This document shows, in pieces, positions 14,530 to 22,763 of a DNA stretch of 30,716 bases. The stretch is from positions 1-30,716 of the forward strand of contig JAEZCN010000017.1 of the NCBI GenBank assembly GCA_023433515.1, written 5' to 3'. The notes below the pieces were generated by a model that searched no databases, was not told where the DNA came from, and saw only the letters and a program-made list of their open reading frames with translations. How positions within the stretch are numbered: position 1 is the stretch's first letter; each line of letters opens with the position of its first letter. The translations under genes and the position numbers were made by a program. The stretch is from Pseudomonadota bacterium (lineage in GTDB: Bacteria > Pseudomonadota > Gammaproteobacteria > Steroidobacterales > Steroidobacteraceae).

Positions 14530-15855
14530 TTGCGGGAATTGCCCGAAATTGCGGTGGTGGAGTCGTGCATATCCACACGCTTCGACAGGTTTCCACCAGG
14601 CCCGCAGCTAACACTGCCGCAATTCGATCGTCTGCGCGGATTGCTCTTCCCCGAGATCCGGATCCGGCAGATCGCCCTTCCTCTGGATCGCCCGACGTCG
14701 GTGGCCGAAGACCGAACCCTCGCAGTGATGGACCTGCATCAAGAGCAAGTGGCACGCGGCCTGGGTGAAGGACACCGAATCCTTCGAGGCGTCGCCGGTT
14801 CCGGAAAAACCCTGATCCTCGCCTTCCGCGCCGAGTTCCTGGCGCGCGCGGCAACCAGACCGGTCCTCATTCTCTGTTACGCGAACGGCATCGCCGGACG
14901 ACTCGAGGATGCGATGCAGGAGCGCGGCGTCGAAGACCGAGTTCAGGTGCGGACGTTTCACTCGTGGTGTTATCAGATGCTGAGGACCTACGTCATCCAA
15001 CCGCCGAGCGAGGCCGAGTACCCCGACTACAACGAACGACTCGCCGCCAGCGTGCGCACGGTGGTGAGCGAGACGATGCTCTGGCACATACCCGGCGGCC
15101 AGTACGACGCCGTGCTCATCGACGAGGCGCATGACTTCGAGCCCGAGTGGCTGTCACTCGCGGTGAAGATGGTTCACCCGAGCACGAAGGCTTTCATGAT
15201 CGCGTATGACGACATGCAGGCTATCTACAAGGGCAGGGCGCGTCCGGTGTGGAGCCAGCTCGGCATCGAAGCGAAAGGCCGAACGCGAGTTCTCAAGATC
15301 AACTACCGCAATACGGTTCAGATCCTGGGGCTCGCACGACGAGTGGCCGACGCCGTTGTCGGCACGCCCGGCGTGGCGGCCGACGATGAAGATCCCGTAT
15401 TGGTGCCAGAAGACGGGGGCCGGCAAGGCGTCGATCCCAAAGTGCGGCGTTGCGTGAGTTATGAGGCAGAAGCACACGCGATTGCGGAGTGGCTGCTCGA
15501 CCGGCGCAAGGCGGGATACGAGTGGGCGCAGATGGCCGTGCTCTATCCTGAGCACAGGATTGGCGAAAGATTTTCGCAAGTCTTCGCCAAGCAGGGTGTG
15601 CCGATCGATGTTGTGAAGGTGAACAAGAACAGAGTAAGCAAGAAGCGAGCGGCGGTGCGTCTGCTCAGTATGCATACGGCGAAGGAATTGGAATTTCCTT
15701 GTGTTGCGGTGGGCGGTCTCGGGGATGTTGGACGGCACGGTGAAGATGTGGAGGATTGCGTTCGGCTTGTGTACGTAGCCATAACCCGGGCCACGCACGA
15801 AGTGTTCCTGACGTATTCGCAGGAGTCGACAGTGGTCGAGCTATTGATGGCCTGA
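14530..15855 (+). CDS. UvrD/Rep-like SF1 helicase, apparently missing its N-terminal domain
   Basis: Superfamily 1 ATP-dependent helicase core, up to 441 aa. Walker A is GVAGSGKT (87-94), motif Ia-like ILCYANGIAGRL follows, Walker B is VLIDEAHDFEPEW (195-207), the Q/Y motif region is MIAYDDMQAIYKG, then INYRNT, and the late motifs are LSMHTAKELEFPCVAVGG and LVYVAITRATHEVFL. Relatives that I recall carry a roughly 200-residue nuclease-related (NERD) domain before the segment FDRLRGLLFPEIRI; here only about 30 residues precede it, and the divergent Panacea gene occupies the place where the domain should be. The start (TTG 14530) is uncertain, with ATG 14728 the first strong ATG. It is either an intact short helicase or a 5'-truncated gene. 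Confidence 0.75.
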   Translation: MRELPEIAVVESCISTRFDRFPPGPQLTLPQFDRLRGLLFPEIRIRQIALPLDRPTSVAEDRTLAVMDLHQEQVARGLGEGHRILRGVAGSGKTLILAFRAEFLARAATRPVLILCYANGIAGRLEDAMQERGVEDRVQVRTFHSWCYQMLRTYVIQPPSEAEYPDYNERLAASVRTVVSETMLWHIPGGQYDAVLIDEAHDFEPEWLSLAVKMVHPSTKAFMIAYDDMQAIYKGRARPVWSQLGIEAKGRTRVLKINYRNTVQILGLARRVADAVVGTPGVAADDEDPVLVPEDGGRQGVDPKVRRCVSYEAEAHAIAEWLLDRRKAGYEWAQMAVLYPEHRIGERFSQVFAKQGVPIDVVKVNKNRVSKKRAAVRLLSMHTAKELEFPCVAVGGLGDVGRHGEDVEDCVRLVYVAITRATHEVFLTYSQESTVVELLMA

Positions 15856-16073
15856 AGTTCCGATTGGGATGTCGAAGGAAATGGAAGGGCTGCCCGGTGG
15901 CCTTGGAAGAGCCGGCCTCGCTAGAATCCGGCGAGCTGCCCAGCCCACAGTCTGGGCATGCTTCCAGCAAACGAAGTTCGCGTCGTCTAAACTGGCACTG
16001 CCAAGCGCGACGCGGCAGAGACTTCAGAATAAGGTCCAAAAGGCGCCAAGAGAGCGCCCAGGTGAGGGTTTTA

Positions 16074-16994
16074 GTGAAGGTTTGGGTCGGCGTCACCGAC
16101 AAATCCTGGTTCGAGCAGCTCTCCGCCCTCGCGCCGGATGAAGTGAACTTCTGGCAGCCCAGCGGCTCGCGTGAGTTCAAGGTGCTGCAGCCCGGCGAGC
16201 CGTTCCTCTTCAAACTACACAGCCCCGACAACTTCATCGTCGGCGGCGGGTTTTACGTGCGCTACTCGCCGCTGCCCATTTCGCTCGCGTGGGATGCATT
16301 CCAGCAGAAGAACGGCGTCGGCTCGCTCGAGGAACTGCGCGCGCGGGTGCATCGCTATCGCCGCGACACCGAGAGCCTCGACCCCGTCATCGGCTGCAAC
16401 GTGCTTGCCGAGCCGTTCTTCCTGAAGCGCGAGGACTGGATTCCAATCCCCGCGAGTTGGGCGTCCAACATCGTTCAGGGAAAGACCTACGACACCGAGA
16501 CCGCCGAGGGCGCGCAGTTGTGGCAGGCCGTGCGATCGTCAGCGCGCTTCGTGAACCGGATCGCGGAACCCTCTAACAACGACGAACGCGCTCGCTATGG
16601 ACGCGAGTACCTCACGCGCGGCCGTCTCGGCCAGGGCGGATTCCGCGTGCTGGTGACGGATGCCTATCAGCGCCGCTGCGCCATCACGGGAGAGAAGACG
16701 CTGCCCGTGCTCGAGGCTGCGCATATCAAGCCGTACGCGGAAGCCGGGCCACATCGCATCGACAACGGCATTCTGCTGCGGTCGGATCTGCACAAGTTGT
16801 TTGATCTGGGGTATGTCACGGTGACGCCGGAGCTGCGGGTCGAGGTGAGTTCAAGGCTGAAGGAAGAGTGGGAGAACGGGCGCGAGTACTATGCGCACCA
16901 CGGGAAGGAACTGCGGGTGCAGCCGGGGGACGTGGCGGCACGGCCGAGCAGGGAGTTTCTGGGGTGGCATAACGAGGCGAGGTTCAAGGCGTGA
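16074..16994 (+). CDS. HNH endonuclease with N-terminal PUA/EVE-like module
   Basis: Putative modification-dependent restriction endonuclease, 306 aa. The C-terminal HNH domain reads RCAITGEKTLPVLEAAHIKPY, then DNGILLRSDLHKLFD; the key residues are H217, N231 and H240. The N-terminal 130 residues (VWVGVTDKSWFEQL, NFWQPSG, PGEPFLFKLHSPDNFIVGGGF) look like a small beta-barrel of the PUA/EVE type that in related enzymes reads modified bases; this similarity is judged by eye. The GTG at 16074 is chosen because GGTGAGGG sits 5 bases before it and the family starts with this VGVTD motif; another GTG lies four codons upstream. The 218 bases between the helicase stop and this start contain no gene that I could support. 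Confidence 0.82.
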   Translation: MKVWVGVTDKSWFEQLSALAPDEVNFWQPSGSREFKVLQPGEPFLFKLHSPDNFIVGGGFYVRYSPLPISLAWDAFQQKNGVGSLEELRARVHRYRRDTESLDPVIGCNVLAEPFFLKREDWIPIPASWASNIVQGKTYDTETAEGAQLWQAVRSSARFVNRIAEPSNNDERARYGREYLTRGRLGQGGFRVLVTDAYQRRCAITGEKTLPVLEAAHIKPYAEAGPHRIDNGILLRSDLHKLFDLGYVTVTPELRVEVSSRLKEEWENGREYYAHHGKELRVQPGDVAARPSREFLGWHNEARFKA

Positions 16995-17025
16995 TTCGAG
17001 ATGCTCAGCCGGGGCCGGTGCATTC

Positions 17026-17068
17026 GAGGCTGTCACAATTTGTGACAGCCTCTACCCAACTACTTGAT
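17026..17068 (+). promoter_or_regulatory. Composite palindromic element, copy C
   Basis: A perfect 27-bp palindrome with 13-base arms (GAGGCTGTCACAA / TTGTGACAGCCTC) around one T (17026-17052). Box two, CAACTACTTGAT (17057-17068), starts exactly 11 bases after the TCACAA-W-TTGTGA core. It ends 32 bases before the start of the DUF2075 helicase gene, a normal place for an operator. Confidence 0.7.
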
Positions 17069-17100
17069 ATGGCCAGGGAATCCAACGCGCTGCGCATTCA

Positions 17101-19017
17101 ATGATCGTCTATCAATCTACCAAAGCCGATTTCATCGATACCACGACGAAGCGTGATATCGAGGCCGTCATCCTGGAAGCCTTCGAGGCGCGCATGGGAA
17201 GGCGCGTCGCCGCCAACGAGGTGCGCTCGTGGAAAGAGTCGCTCCAGGCGATGTCCAAGGTGCTGAACGACGACGCGATCCCGGACGAGACTGGCGTGGC
17301 CGTCGAATACGGCATCCCGCAAACCTCGAAGCGCGTGGACATGCTGCTCTCCGGCCGTGACGAATCAGGCCGAGCCAACCTGATCATCATCGAGCTCAAA
17401 CAGTGGGAACGCGCCACTCGTACGTCCATGGACGCCGTCGTGCGCACGCGCTTCGCGCACGGCGAATCCGATTGCAGCCACCCCTCCTACCAGAGCTGGT
17501 CGTACGCCGAGCTGCTGCGGAACTTCAACGAGACGGTCGACGATGACAAGGTTCCGCTCCAGCCCTGCGCGTACCTGCACAATTGCCGTAGCGGCGGCGA
17601 CCTTCTCGACCCCTTCTATGCGCGCTATGTCGAGCTCGCGCCCGTATTCCTGGCAGGCGACGCGGAGCGCACGAAGCTTCGTGCCTTCATTGCAAAGCAT
17701 GTCCGGCAAGGCGACCGCGGCGAGCTGATCTATCGCATCGATCAAGGTCGCATCCGTCCGTCGCGACGACTGATCGACGCCCTCAAGGGAATGATGGCGG
17801 GAAGGCCCGAGTTCGTTCTCATCGACGATCAGAAGCTCGTCTACGAGACTGCGCTGGAAAAGGCGCGGGAAGCACAAACCCACAAGAAGCAGGTCGTAAT
17901 CGTCGATGGCGGCCCTGGCACCGGCAAATCTGTCGTGGCCGTGAACCTCGTGGCAGCGCTCAACAACGAGGGGCGCAACGTACGGTACGTGTCGAAGAAC
18001 CGCGCGCCCCGCCAGGTAATCGAGCACACGCTGACTGGCACTTTGCGCAGGTCAATCATCACGAATCTGTTCGGTGGCTCGGGCTCGTTCGTCGACACCG
18101 ATGCAAATGTGTTCGATACGCTGGTCGTCGATGAGGCGCACCGGCTGAATGAAAAGTCGGGCCTCTACGGAAACAAGGGCGACCACCAGGTTTCCGAGAT
18201 CATCCGCGCGGCTCGCTCATCGATCTTCTTCATCGACGAAGACCAGCGAGTCACCTGGAAGGATATCGGCCGCCGAGACGACATCGCCGATCGTGCGCGT
18301 CGGGAAGGCGCCGAGGTCACGCTGCTGAGACTGGAATCCCAGTTCCGCTGCAACGGGTCGGACGGATATCTCGCCTGGCTCGACGATGCGCTGGGGATCC
18401 GAAGCACGGCCAATCGGCTGCTCGAACCTCGCGAGTACGACTTCCGTGTGCTCGACACGCCGCAAGAGGTTCGAGAACTCATCTTGGCGCGCAACGCACC
18501 TGCCAATCGTGCGCGAATGGTGGCGGGGTACTGCTGGGACTGGAAGAGCAAGAAAGATCTGGACGCAATGGACGTGGTTATTCCGGAGCACGGATTTGGA
18601 ATGCAATGGAACCTCGCGGCGGACGAGGGTCTTTGGATCACAGGGCGGGATTCCGTGCAGCAGATCGGCTGCATTCATACTTGCCAGGGGCTCGAGGTGG
18701 ACTACGTCGGTGTGATCATCGGGCCCGACCTGGTCGTGCGAGGCGGAGAGGTTCAGACACGTCCGGAAGGCCGTTCGAGAATGGACAAATCACTCCACGG
18801 GTACAAGAAGGAGTCGGAACAGAATTCTGAAGCTGCCCGTGACAAGGCTGATGCCATCATTCGGAACACATACCGCACTCTCATGACGCGGGGAATGAAG
18901 GGTTGCTACATCTACTGCACGGATGCAGAGACAAAAGCCCATTTTCGAGCGCGAATAGCCAAGAGAAGCGAAGAGATGTCTCTGCGCGAAGTGGCAGAAG
19001 AAGGTGGCCAATACTGA
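17101..19017 (+). CDS. DUF2075 (COG3410-type) helicase with N-terminal PD-(D/E)XK-like nuclease motif
   Basis: 638-aa protein that combines a probable nuclease and an SF1-like helicase. The N-terminal motif VEYGIPQTSKRVDMLLSG, then ANLIIIELKQW, gives D80 and E98-x-K100, the PD-(D/E)XK signature. Helicase motifs follow: Walker A VDGGPGTGKSVVAVNL (268-283), LVVDEAHRLNE (341-351), IFFIDEDQRV (a DEDQ sensor), LESQFRCNGSD, and late IGCIHTCQGLEVDYVGVIIG. The C-terminal YRTLMTRGMKGCYIYC is typical of DUF2075 proteins, which are common in defence islands, often beside methyltransferases. The start is ATG with no strong ribosome-binding site. Element C lies immediately upstream, so it may be under the same control as the nuclease gene at 12.6 kb. 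The antiphage role is inferred from context. Confidence 0.85.
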   Translation: MIVYQSTKADFIDTTTKRDIEAVILEAFEARMGRRVAANEVRSWKESLQAMSKVLNDDAIPDETGVAVEYGIPQTSKRVDMLLSGRDESGRANLIIIELKQWERATRTSMDAVVRTRFAHGESDCSHPSYQSWSYAELLRNFNETVDDDKVPLQPCAYLHNCRSGGDLLDPFYARYVELAPVFLAGDAERTKLRAFIAKHVRQGDRGELIYRIDQGRIRPSRRLIDALKGMMAGRPEFVLIDDQKLVYETALEKAREAQTHKKQVVIVDGGPGTGKSVVAVNLVAALNNEGRNVRYVSKNRAPRQVIEHTLTGTLRRSIITNLFGGSGSFVDTDANVFDTLVVDEAHRLNEKSGLYGNKGDHQVSEIIRAARSSIFFIDEDQRVTWKDIGRRDDIADRARREGAEVTLLRLESQFRCNGSDGYLAWLDDALGIRSTANRLLEPREYDFRVLDTPQEVRELILARNAPANRARMVAGYCWDWKSKKDLDAMDVVIPEHGFGMQWNLAADEGLWITGRDSVQQIGCIHTCQGLEVDYVGVIIGPDLVVRGGEVQTRPEGRSRMDKSLHGYKKESEQNSEAARDKADAIIRNTYRTLMTRGMKGCYIYCTDAETKAHFRARIAKRSEEMSLREVAEEGGQY

Positions 19018-19139
19018 CCTGTGAGATCAGATAGTCCGCGGGAAGGTGTCGTAGGTGAGAGGTGCGTACTGGTCGGCGTTATGCGGTCTTTTCGGAGTTT
19101 CGTTGGAACCAGCAACTGGACATCAGTCCGTCTAATGAC

Positions 19140-19610
19140 CTAATTGGACCTATGAATTACCCGGCCTCTCTTTTCCAAGACCTCAAGGCTGCACGAATTG
19201 CTTTCTATCCAATCAACCAAAAGCCGGCCCGTCTGATCGACATCGTTTCGCAAAGCGCACTCCCAAACAACCGCTACTCTCCAGCCTGCCTTGGATGTTA
19301 GGCGTATTGATCTCCGATCGCGTAGGCGATTCGCCAGCAGCTTTGAAGCCCAAAAGGTCGGGCGAGTCTTTGGTAGTCGAAAGTATGTGCAACCCTTGTG
19401 GCCGTGCCAAAAACAACCATGAATGAAGATCGCGATTCGACGAGAAGCGAGAATGACGTCTGGCCGTCCAGAAGGGATTTTGCGATGCAGACGATAACGG
19501 TATCCTGCGCTCCAAAGGAGACGCCGTACTTTTAGCTCGGGCGCAGTGTGCTTACCAGAAATCCTTGCCATTAGCGCTGAGCGCTTGGCTCGGCTCATCA
19601 CATCGACCAT
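19140..19610 (-). CDS. vsr: Very short patch repair (Vsr) endonuclease
   Basis: 156-aa mismatch endonuclease that nicks next to T:G mismatches produced when 5-methylcytosine deaminates. Family hallmarks are visible: SRAKRSALMARISGKHTAPEL near the N-terminus, GYRYRLHRKIPSGRPDVIL with catalytic D51, FIHGCFWHGHKGC (63-74) with zinc-binding and catalytic residues, FWASKLLANRLRD, and the C-terminal WRVAVVWECAL. The start used is an ATG preceded by GGAG at a long spacing; a second ATG four codons later is also possible. It is divergent from the cytosine methyltransferase, with only 17 bases between the start codons, so its promoter must lie within the methyltransferase coding region. Pairing with a C5-methyltransferase is the classical Vsr context. 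Confidence 0.9.
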   Translation of the reverse strand: MVDVMSRAKRSALMARISGKHTAPELKVRRLLWSAGYRYRLHRKIPSGRPDVILASRRIAIFIHGCFWHGHKGCTYFRLPKTRPTFWASKLLANRLRDRRSIRLTSKAGWRVAVVWECALRNDVDQTGRLLVDWIESNSCSLEVLEKRGRVIHRSN

Positions 19611-19627
19611 TAGACTAGAGGCTCCGA

Positions 19628-21226
19628 TTGCCCATTGAACCAAACCGAAAGCGAAGCGCATTCGGAGTGATTGATATCTTTGCAGGACCAGGCGGACTGG
19701 GGGAAGGGTTCAGCAGTTTTGCGCCAACTCGAGGTAGTCACTGGCACCCATTTGAGCTGATTGTCTCCGCGGAAGCCGAAAGGTCTGCACACGCCACCTT
19801 GAGACTGCGCAGCTTTAGTCGAATTCTCGGGCTTCATGGCGAGGAAGCAACGGCAGATTACTTTTCCTACCTAGGCCTCTTGCGTGCAACAACGTTGAGC
19901 CCTGAAGCGGCATTTTCCAGCGGCCGCTGGCAAAAAGAGTGGCAGCAGGCTGGCGCCGAGGCGCTCAATCTCACTTTGGGCCAAAGAGCCGACAACAGCC
20001 TATTGATTGAGCGCATCAAGGCGGCAAGGGCTCGATACGACGAACTTATTTTGATTGGAGGCCCTCCCTGCCAGGCGTACTCGCTCGTAGGCCGTGCGAG
20101 GCAGAGAAATGTCAGGGGATTTCGTTCGAAGGGAGATCACAGGCATTTCCTCTATCGGGAATACCTCGAGTTGCTCGCAGAATTTACGCCGGCCGTTTTC
20201 ATTATGGAGAACGTCAAGGGGATCCTAACTTCCACCGTCGGGGGAGAAGAGTTGTTTTCGGCTATACGCAACGACCTCGCCGACCCCTCTATGGCATTGG
20301 GGAGAAGCCGCCAGCAGTCGATTGCCGGAAGACAATACGTCCTTCTTCCCATCCACGTTAACCCCGGCGAGAAGCGTACACCGGATCTTGTCCAGTCAGA
20401 TCCGGGCAGATTTGTTATACGGGCGGAACGACATGGGATTCCGCAAGCCCGGCACCGCGTCATCATTATGGGTGTCAGGGCAGATTGTCTGAAACCTTCG
20501 GTTGAATTCGTAGAAGGCCTTTCGATAGTCGACAGACCACCGCATGTTGGACAAGCGCTTGCCGGCCTACCAACCCTGCGCAGCGCCCTTAGTCGTCAGC
20601 CTGATATCCCGGAAGCCTGGAATGAAGCAGTGCTGGATGAGTGCGACCGCGTGGCCCGAATTGTCGAGGCAAGTCATCCAGAGGTTCGGCGTGTGTTGCG
20701 GGAGGTTCGACCAAGGGTTGATAGGCCCCGGCGGTCGCACGGATACACGAGTGCGTCTAGCCAATTGGCATCGGAGCTCCGCGATGGCAGACAGAATATC
20801 GTCCTCAATCACGAGTCAAGAACACATATGAAGCCCGATCTAGGGCGATATCTGTTCTGTGCAGCCTTCGCTGAAGTGTATGAGCGATCACCGAAAAGCA
20901 AGGATTTTCCAAAGCGACTGGCTCCGTCGCACGAGAACTGGGAGAGCGGCGATTTCCGGGACAGATTCAGGGTGCAACTCAAGGGAAAGCCATCCAGCAC
21001 GATCACAAGCCATCTTTCGAAAGACGGTCATGCATTTATTCATTGGGATCCGACTCAGTGCAGAAGTTTCACCGTGCGAGAGGCAGCGAGACTGCAGACG
21101 TTCCCAGATGACTACTTATTCATCGGAAATAGAACTCAGCAGTATGTGCAGGTGGGTAACGCAGTTCCACCAATGCTCGCTGGCCAGATCGCTCGAGTGG
21201 TTTGGGATGTGCTTAGGGCCACCTAA
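19628..21226 (+). CDS. DNA (cytosine-5) methyltransferase
   Basis: C5-cytosine DNA methyltransferase of 532 aa using S-adenosylmethionine. Motif I is DIFAGPGGLGEGF (16-28). Motif IV is GGPPCQAYS, with the catalytic C148. Motif VI is FIMENVKG (191-198) and motif VIII is IPQARHRVIIMG (271-282). The late motifs are SSTITSHLSKDG, then SFTVREAARLQTFPDDY and QVGNAVPPMLA. An unusually long insertion of about 120 residues separates motifs I and IV. The start is a TTG with AGAGG 6 bases upstream; the first conserved motif begins 16 residues later, so little can be missing. The gap to the next gene is 16 bases. It would be the modifying component of the MZA-like cassette; the recognition sequence cannot be read from the protein. 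Confidence 0.93.
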   Translation: MPIEPNRKRSAFGVIDIFAGPGGLGEGFSSFAPTRGSHWHPFELIVSAEAERSAHATLRLRSFSRILGLHGEEATADYFSYLGLLRATTLSPEAAFSSGRWQKEWQQAGAEALNLTLGQRADNSLLIERIKAARARYDELILIGGPPCQAYSLVGRARQRNVRGFRSKGDHRHFLYREYLELLAEFTPAVFIMENVKGILTSTVGGEELFSAIRNDLADPSMALGRSRQQSIAGRQYVLLPIHVNPGEKRTPDLVQSDPGRFVIRAERHGIPQARHRVIIMGVRADCLKPSVEFVEGLSIVDRPPHVGQALAGLPTLRSALSRQPDIPEAWNEAVLDECDRVARIVEASHPEVRRVLREVRPRVDRPRRSHGYTSASSQLASELRDGRQNIVLNHESRTHMKPDLGRYLFCAAFAEVYERSPKSKDFPKRLAPSHENWESGDFRDRFRVQLKGKPSSTITSHLSKDGHAFIHWDPTQCRSFTVREAARLQTFPDDYLFIGNRTQQYVQVGNAVPPMLAGQIARVVWDVLRAT

Positions 21227-21242
21227 TTGAGAGACAGATATC

Positions 21243-22763
21243 ATGTCGACTAACAACGAGGAGGTGGTACTTAGGCCCAGCGCCGGCAAGCTTCTGGAGT
21301 CGATGAGGGATATTGGGTATTCGTTCAGCAGTGCGATCGCCGACATTGTTGACAACAGCATTTCAGCCGACTCGCGCCACATCGAGGTATTCGACGGATT
21401 TTCGAAATCAGGCAATCCATTCGTTGCCGTTGTCGACGATGGTGTCGGCATGAGCTCTGCCGAGCTAACCGTTGCAATGAAGCATGGGAGCCGAAGCCCC
21501 ACCGAACATCGAAATGAGAGTGACTTGGGTCGATTTGGCCTAGGGCTGAAGACCGCATCATTCTCCCAATGTAAGGTTCTTACAGTCGTCTCTCGCAAGA
21601 ACGGGACTACCAGCGGCAGGTGTTGGGATCTGAACAGGGTCGTCCAGAAAGATGAATGGCTGCTGCGGATTCTTTCAGACGAGCAACTGAAGTCTTGTCC
21701 GGGTATCGATCGGGTCGGCGCACACGGAACGCTCGTGCTCTGGGAAAGCCTCGACCGTTTGGACGCCCGGGGAGAAGAGGAGGGCCATGCGCTTCAGGCA
21801 ATTAACGAATTATTCTCGGAAGCTCGCCAACACATCGCCCTTACGTTCCATCGGTTCATACGTCCTGACCCGGGAGATCGTATAGAGCCAGTGGTGATTT
21901 CCATCAATGGACACGCCGTTGACGCATTTGATCCATTTGCCAGGCACATGTCGCCTCCGTCCACTGCGGAGCCGCCTCTCACGATGCAATCTGGAGATTC
22001 GACGATCGAAGTCCGTGCGTACACCCTCCCGCATCACAAACGGTTGGACGAGGCTCAGATTGAATTCTTGGCCATGGGGAGTTCACTCACTGAAACGCAG
22101 GGCTTTTACATCTATCGCGCGAGGCGATTGATAGTAGGAGGTGGGTGGCTCGGAATGTACCGCCGTTCTGAATCAACAAAGTTGCTGCGGGTTCGAGTAG
22201 ATGTTCCAAATTCGTTGGATTCTGACTGGTGCATCGACGTAAAGAAATCTCGGATTCGACCGCCCGCCTCCGTTAGAGAACTACTCCGGCCTTTGGTTGA
22301 AAGGATGTCGCTCCATGCAAAGCGACCCTATACATACAGGGGCCAAAAGCAGGTGGATCCGAGAGGCTACCCGCCATGGGTAAGAATCTCTGAACGGGGT
22401 AGCGTCCGCTATGCCGTCAACAGAGATCACCCACTTGTTGCAAAGCTGTTTGCTAGGGCCGGCGAATTGATGGACATCGACGCACTGCTAGAACTCTTGG
22501 AAGGGGCGTTGCCAGTTGACGCAATTGCAACTGATTTCCACGACGCACCGATAAGTTTCAAGCAAGACCAGATAGATGACACCAGCCTTCGGGGCATCGT
22601 GGCGGCGTTCCTGGAATCGCTTGAGCCGGGCACAGAGAAGGTTTCTCAAGCTGTCGCCGATCGAATCCAAGACACCTATCCATTTCGCGGCGATCCTCGG
22701 GTGAAGGCAATCGTGACGGAGCTTCGGCAGGTAGTGCAGACAGCAGAGGGCGAAGATGCGTGA
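21243..22763 (+). CDS. GHKL ATPase (MutL/Hsp90-like) of MZA-type cassette
   Basis: 506-aa ATP-binding protein of the GHKL superfamily. The Bergerat-fold boxes are clear: N-box AIADIVDNSISAD (31-43), G1 box VVDDGVGMSS (63-72), and G2 box GRFGLGLKTASFSQC (96-110). The later half has no motif I can name; FYIYRARRLIVGGGWLGMYR and the RVRVDVPNSLDSDWCIDVKKSRI stretch resemble the transducer domain of MutL/Hsp90-like defence ATPases. The stop overlaps the Z1 start by 8 bases (ATGCGTGA), so both are translated together. In MZA systems a MutL-like ATPase sits next to a Z1 protein. The function is unknown; ATP-driven clamp or sensor action is an inference. Confidence 0.88.
   Translation: MSTNNEEVVLRPSAGKLLESMRDIGYSFSSAIADIVDNSISADSRHIEVFDGFSKSGNPFVAVVDDGVGMSSAELTVAMKHGSRSPTEHRNESDLGRFGLGLKTASFSQCKVLTVVSRKNGTTSGRCWDLNRVVQKDEWLLRILSDEQLKSCPGIDRVGAHGTLVLWESLDRLDARGEEEGHALQAINELFSEARQHIALTFHRFIRPDPGDRIEPVVISINGHAVDAFDPFARHMSPPSTAEPPLTMQSGDSTIEVRAYTLPHHKRLDEAQIEFLAMGSSLTETQGFYIYRARRLIVGGGWLGMYRRSESTKLLRVRVDVPNSLDSDWCIDVKKSRIRPPASVRELLRPLVERMSLHAKRPYTYRGQKQVDPRGYPPWVRISERGSVRYAVNRDHPLVAKLFARAGELMDIDALLELLEGALPVDAIATDFHDAPISFKQDQIDDTSLRGIVAAFLESLEPGTEKVSQAVADRIQDTYPFRGDPRVKAIVTELRQVVQTAEGEDA

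Noticed and set aside
15756..16061. N-terminal extension of the HNH gene back to 15756
   Set aside because: It overlaps the helicase C-terminus in another frame and has no family similarity; a good ribosome-binding site exists at 16062-16073.
15856..16073. Possible RNA gene or promoter in the 218-base gap before the HNH gene
   Set aside because: Only short stems and a poorly spaced TAGAAT were found; nothing met a reasonable standard.
12540..17052. Palindromes A, B and C as CRP/FNR-type sites
   Set aside because: CRP sites read TGTGA-N6-TCACA; here the order is TCACA-N3-TGTGA, the inverse, with a different spacing.
12540..17068. Composite elements as integron attC sites
   Set aside because: Only copy C contains an RYYYAAC-like box, no integrase is present, and gene orientations are mixed.
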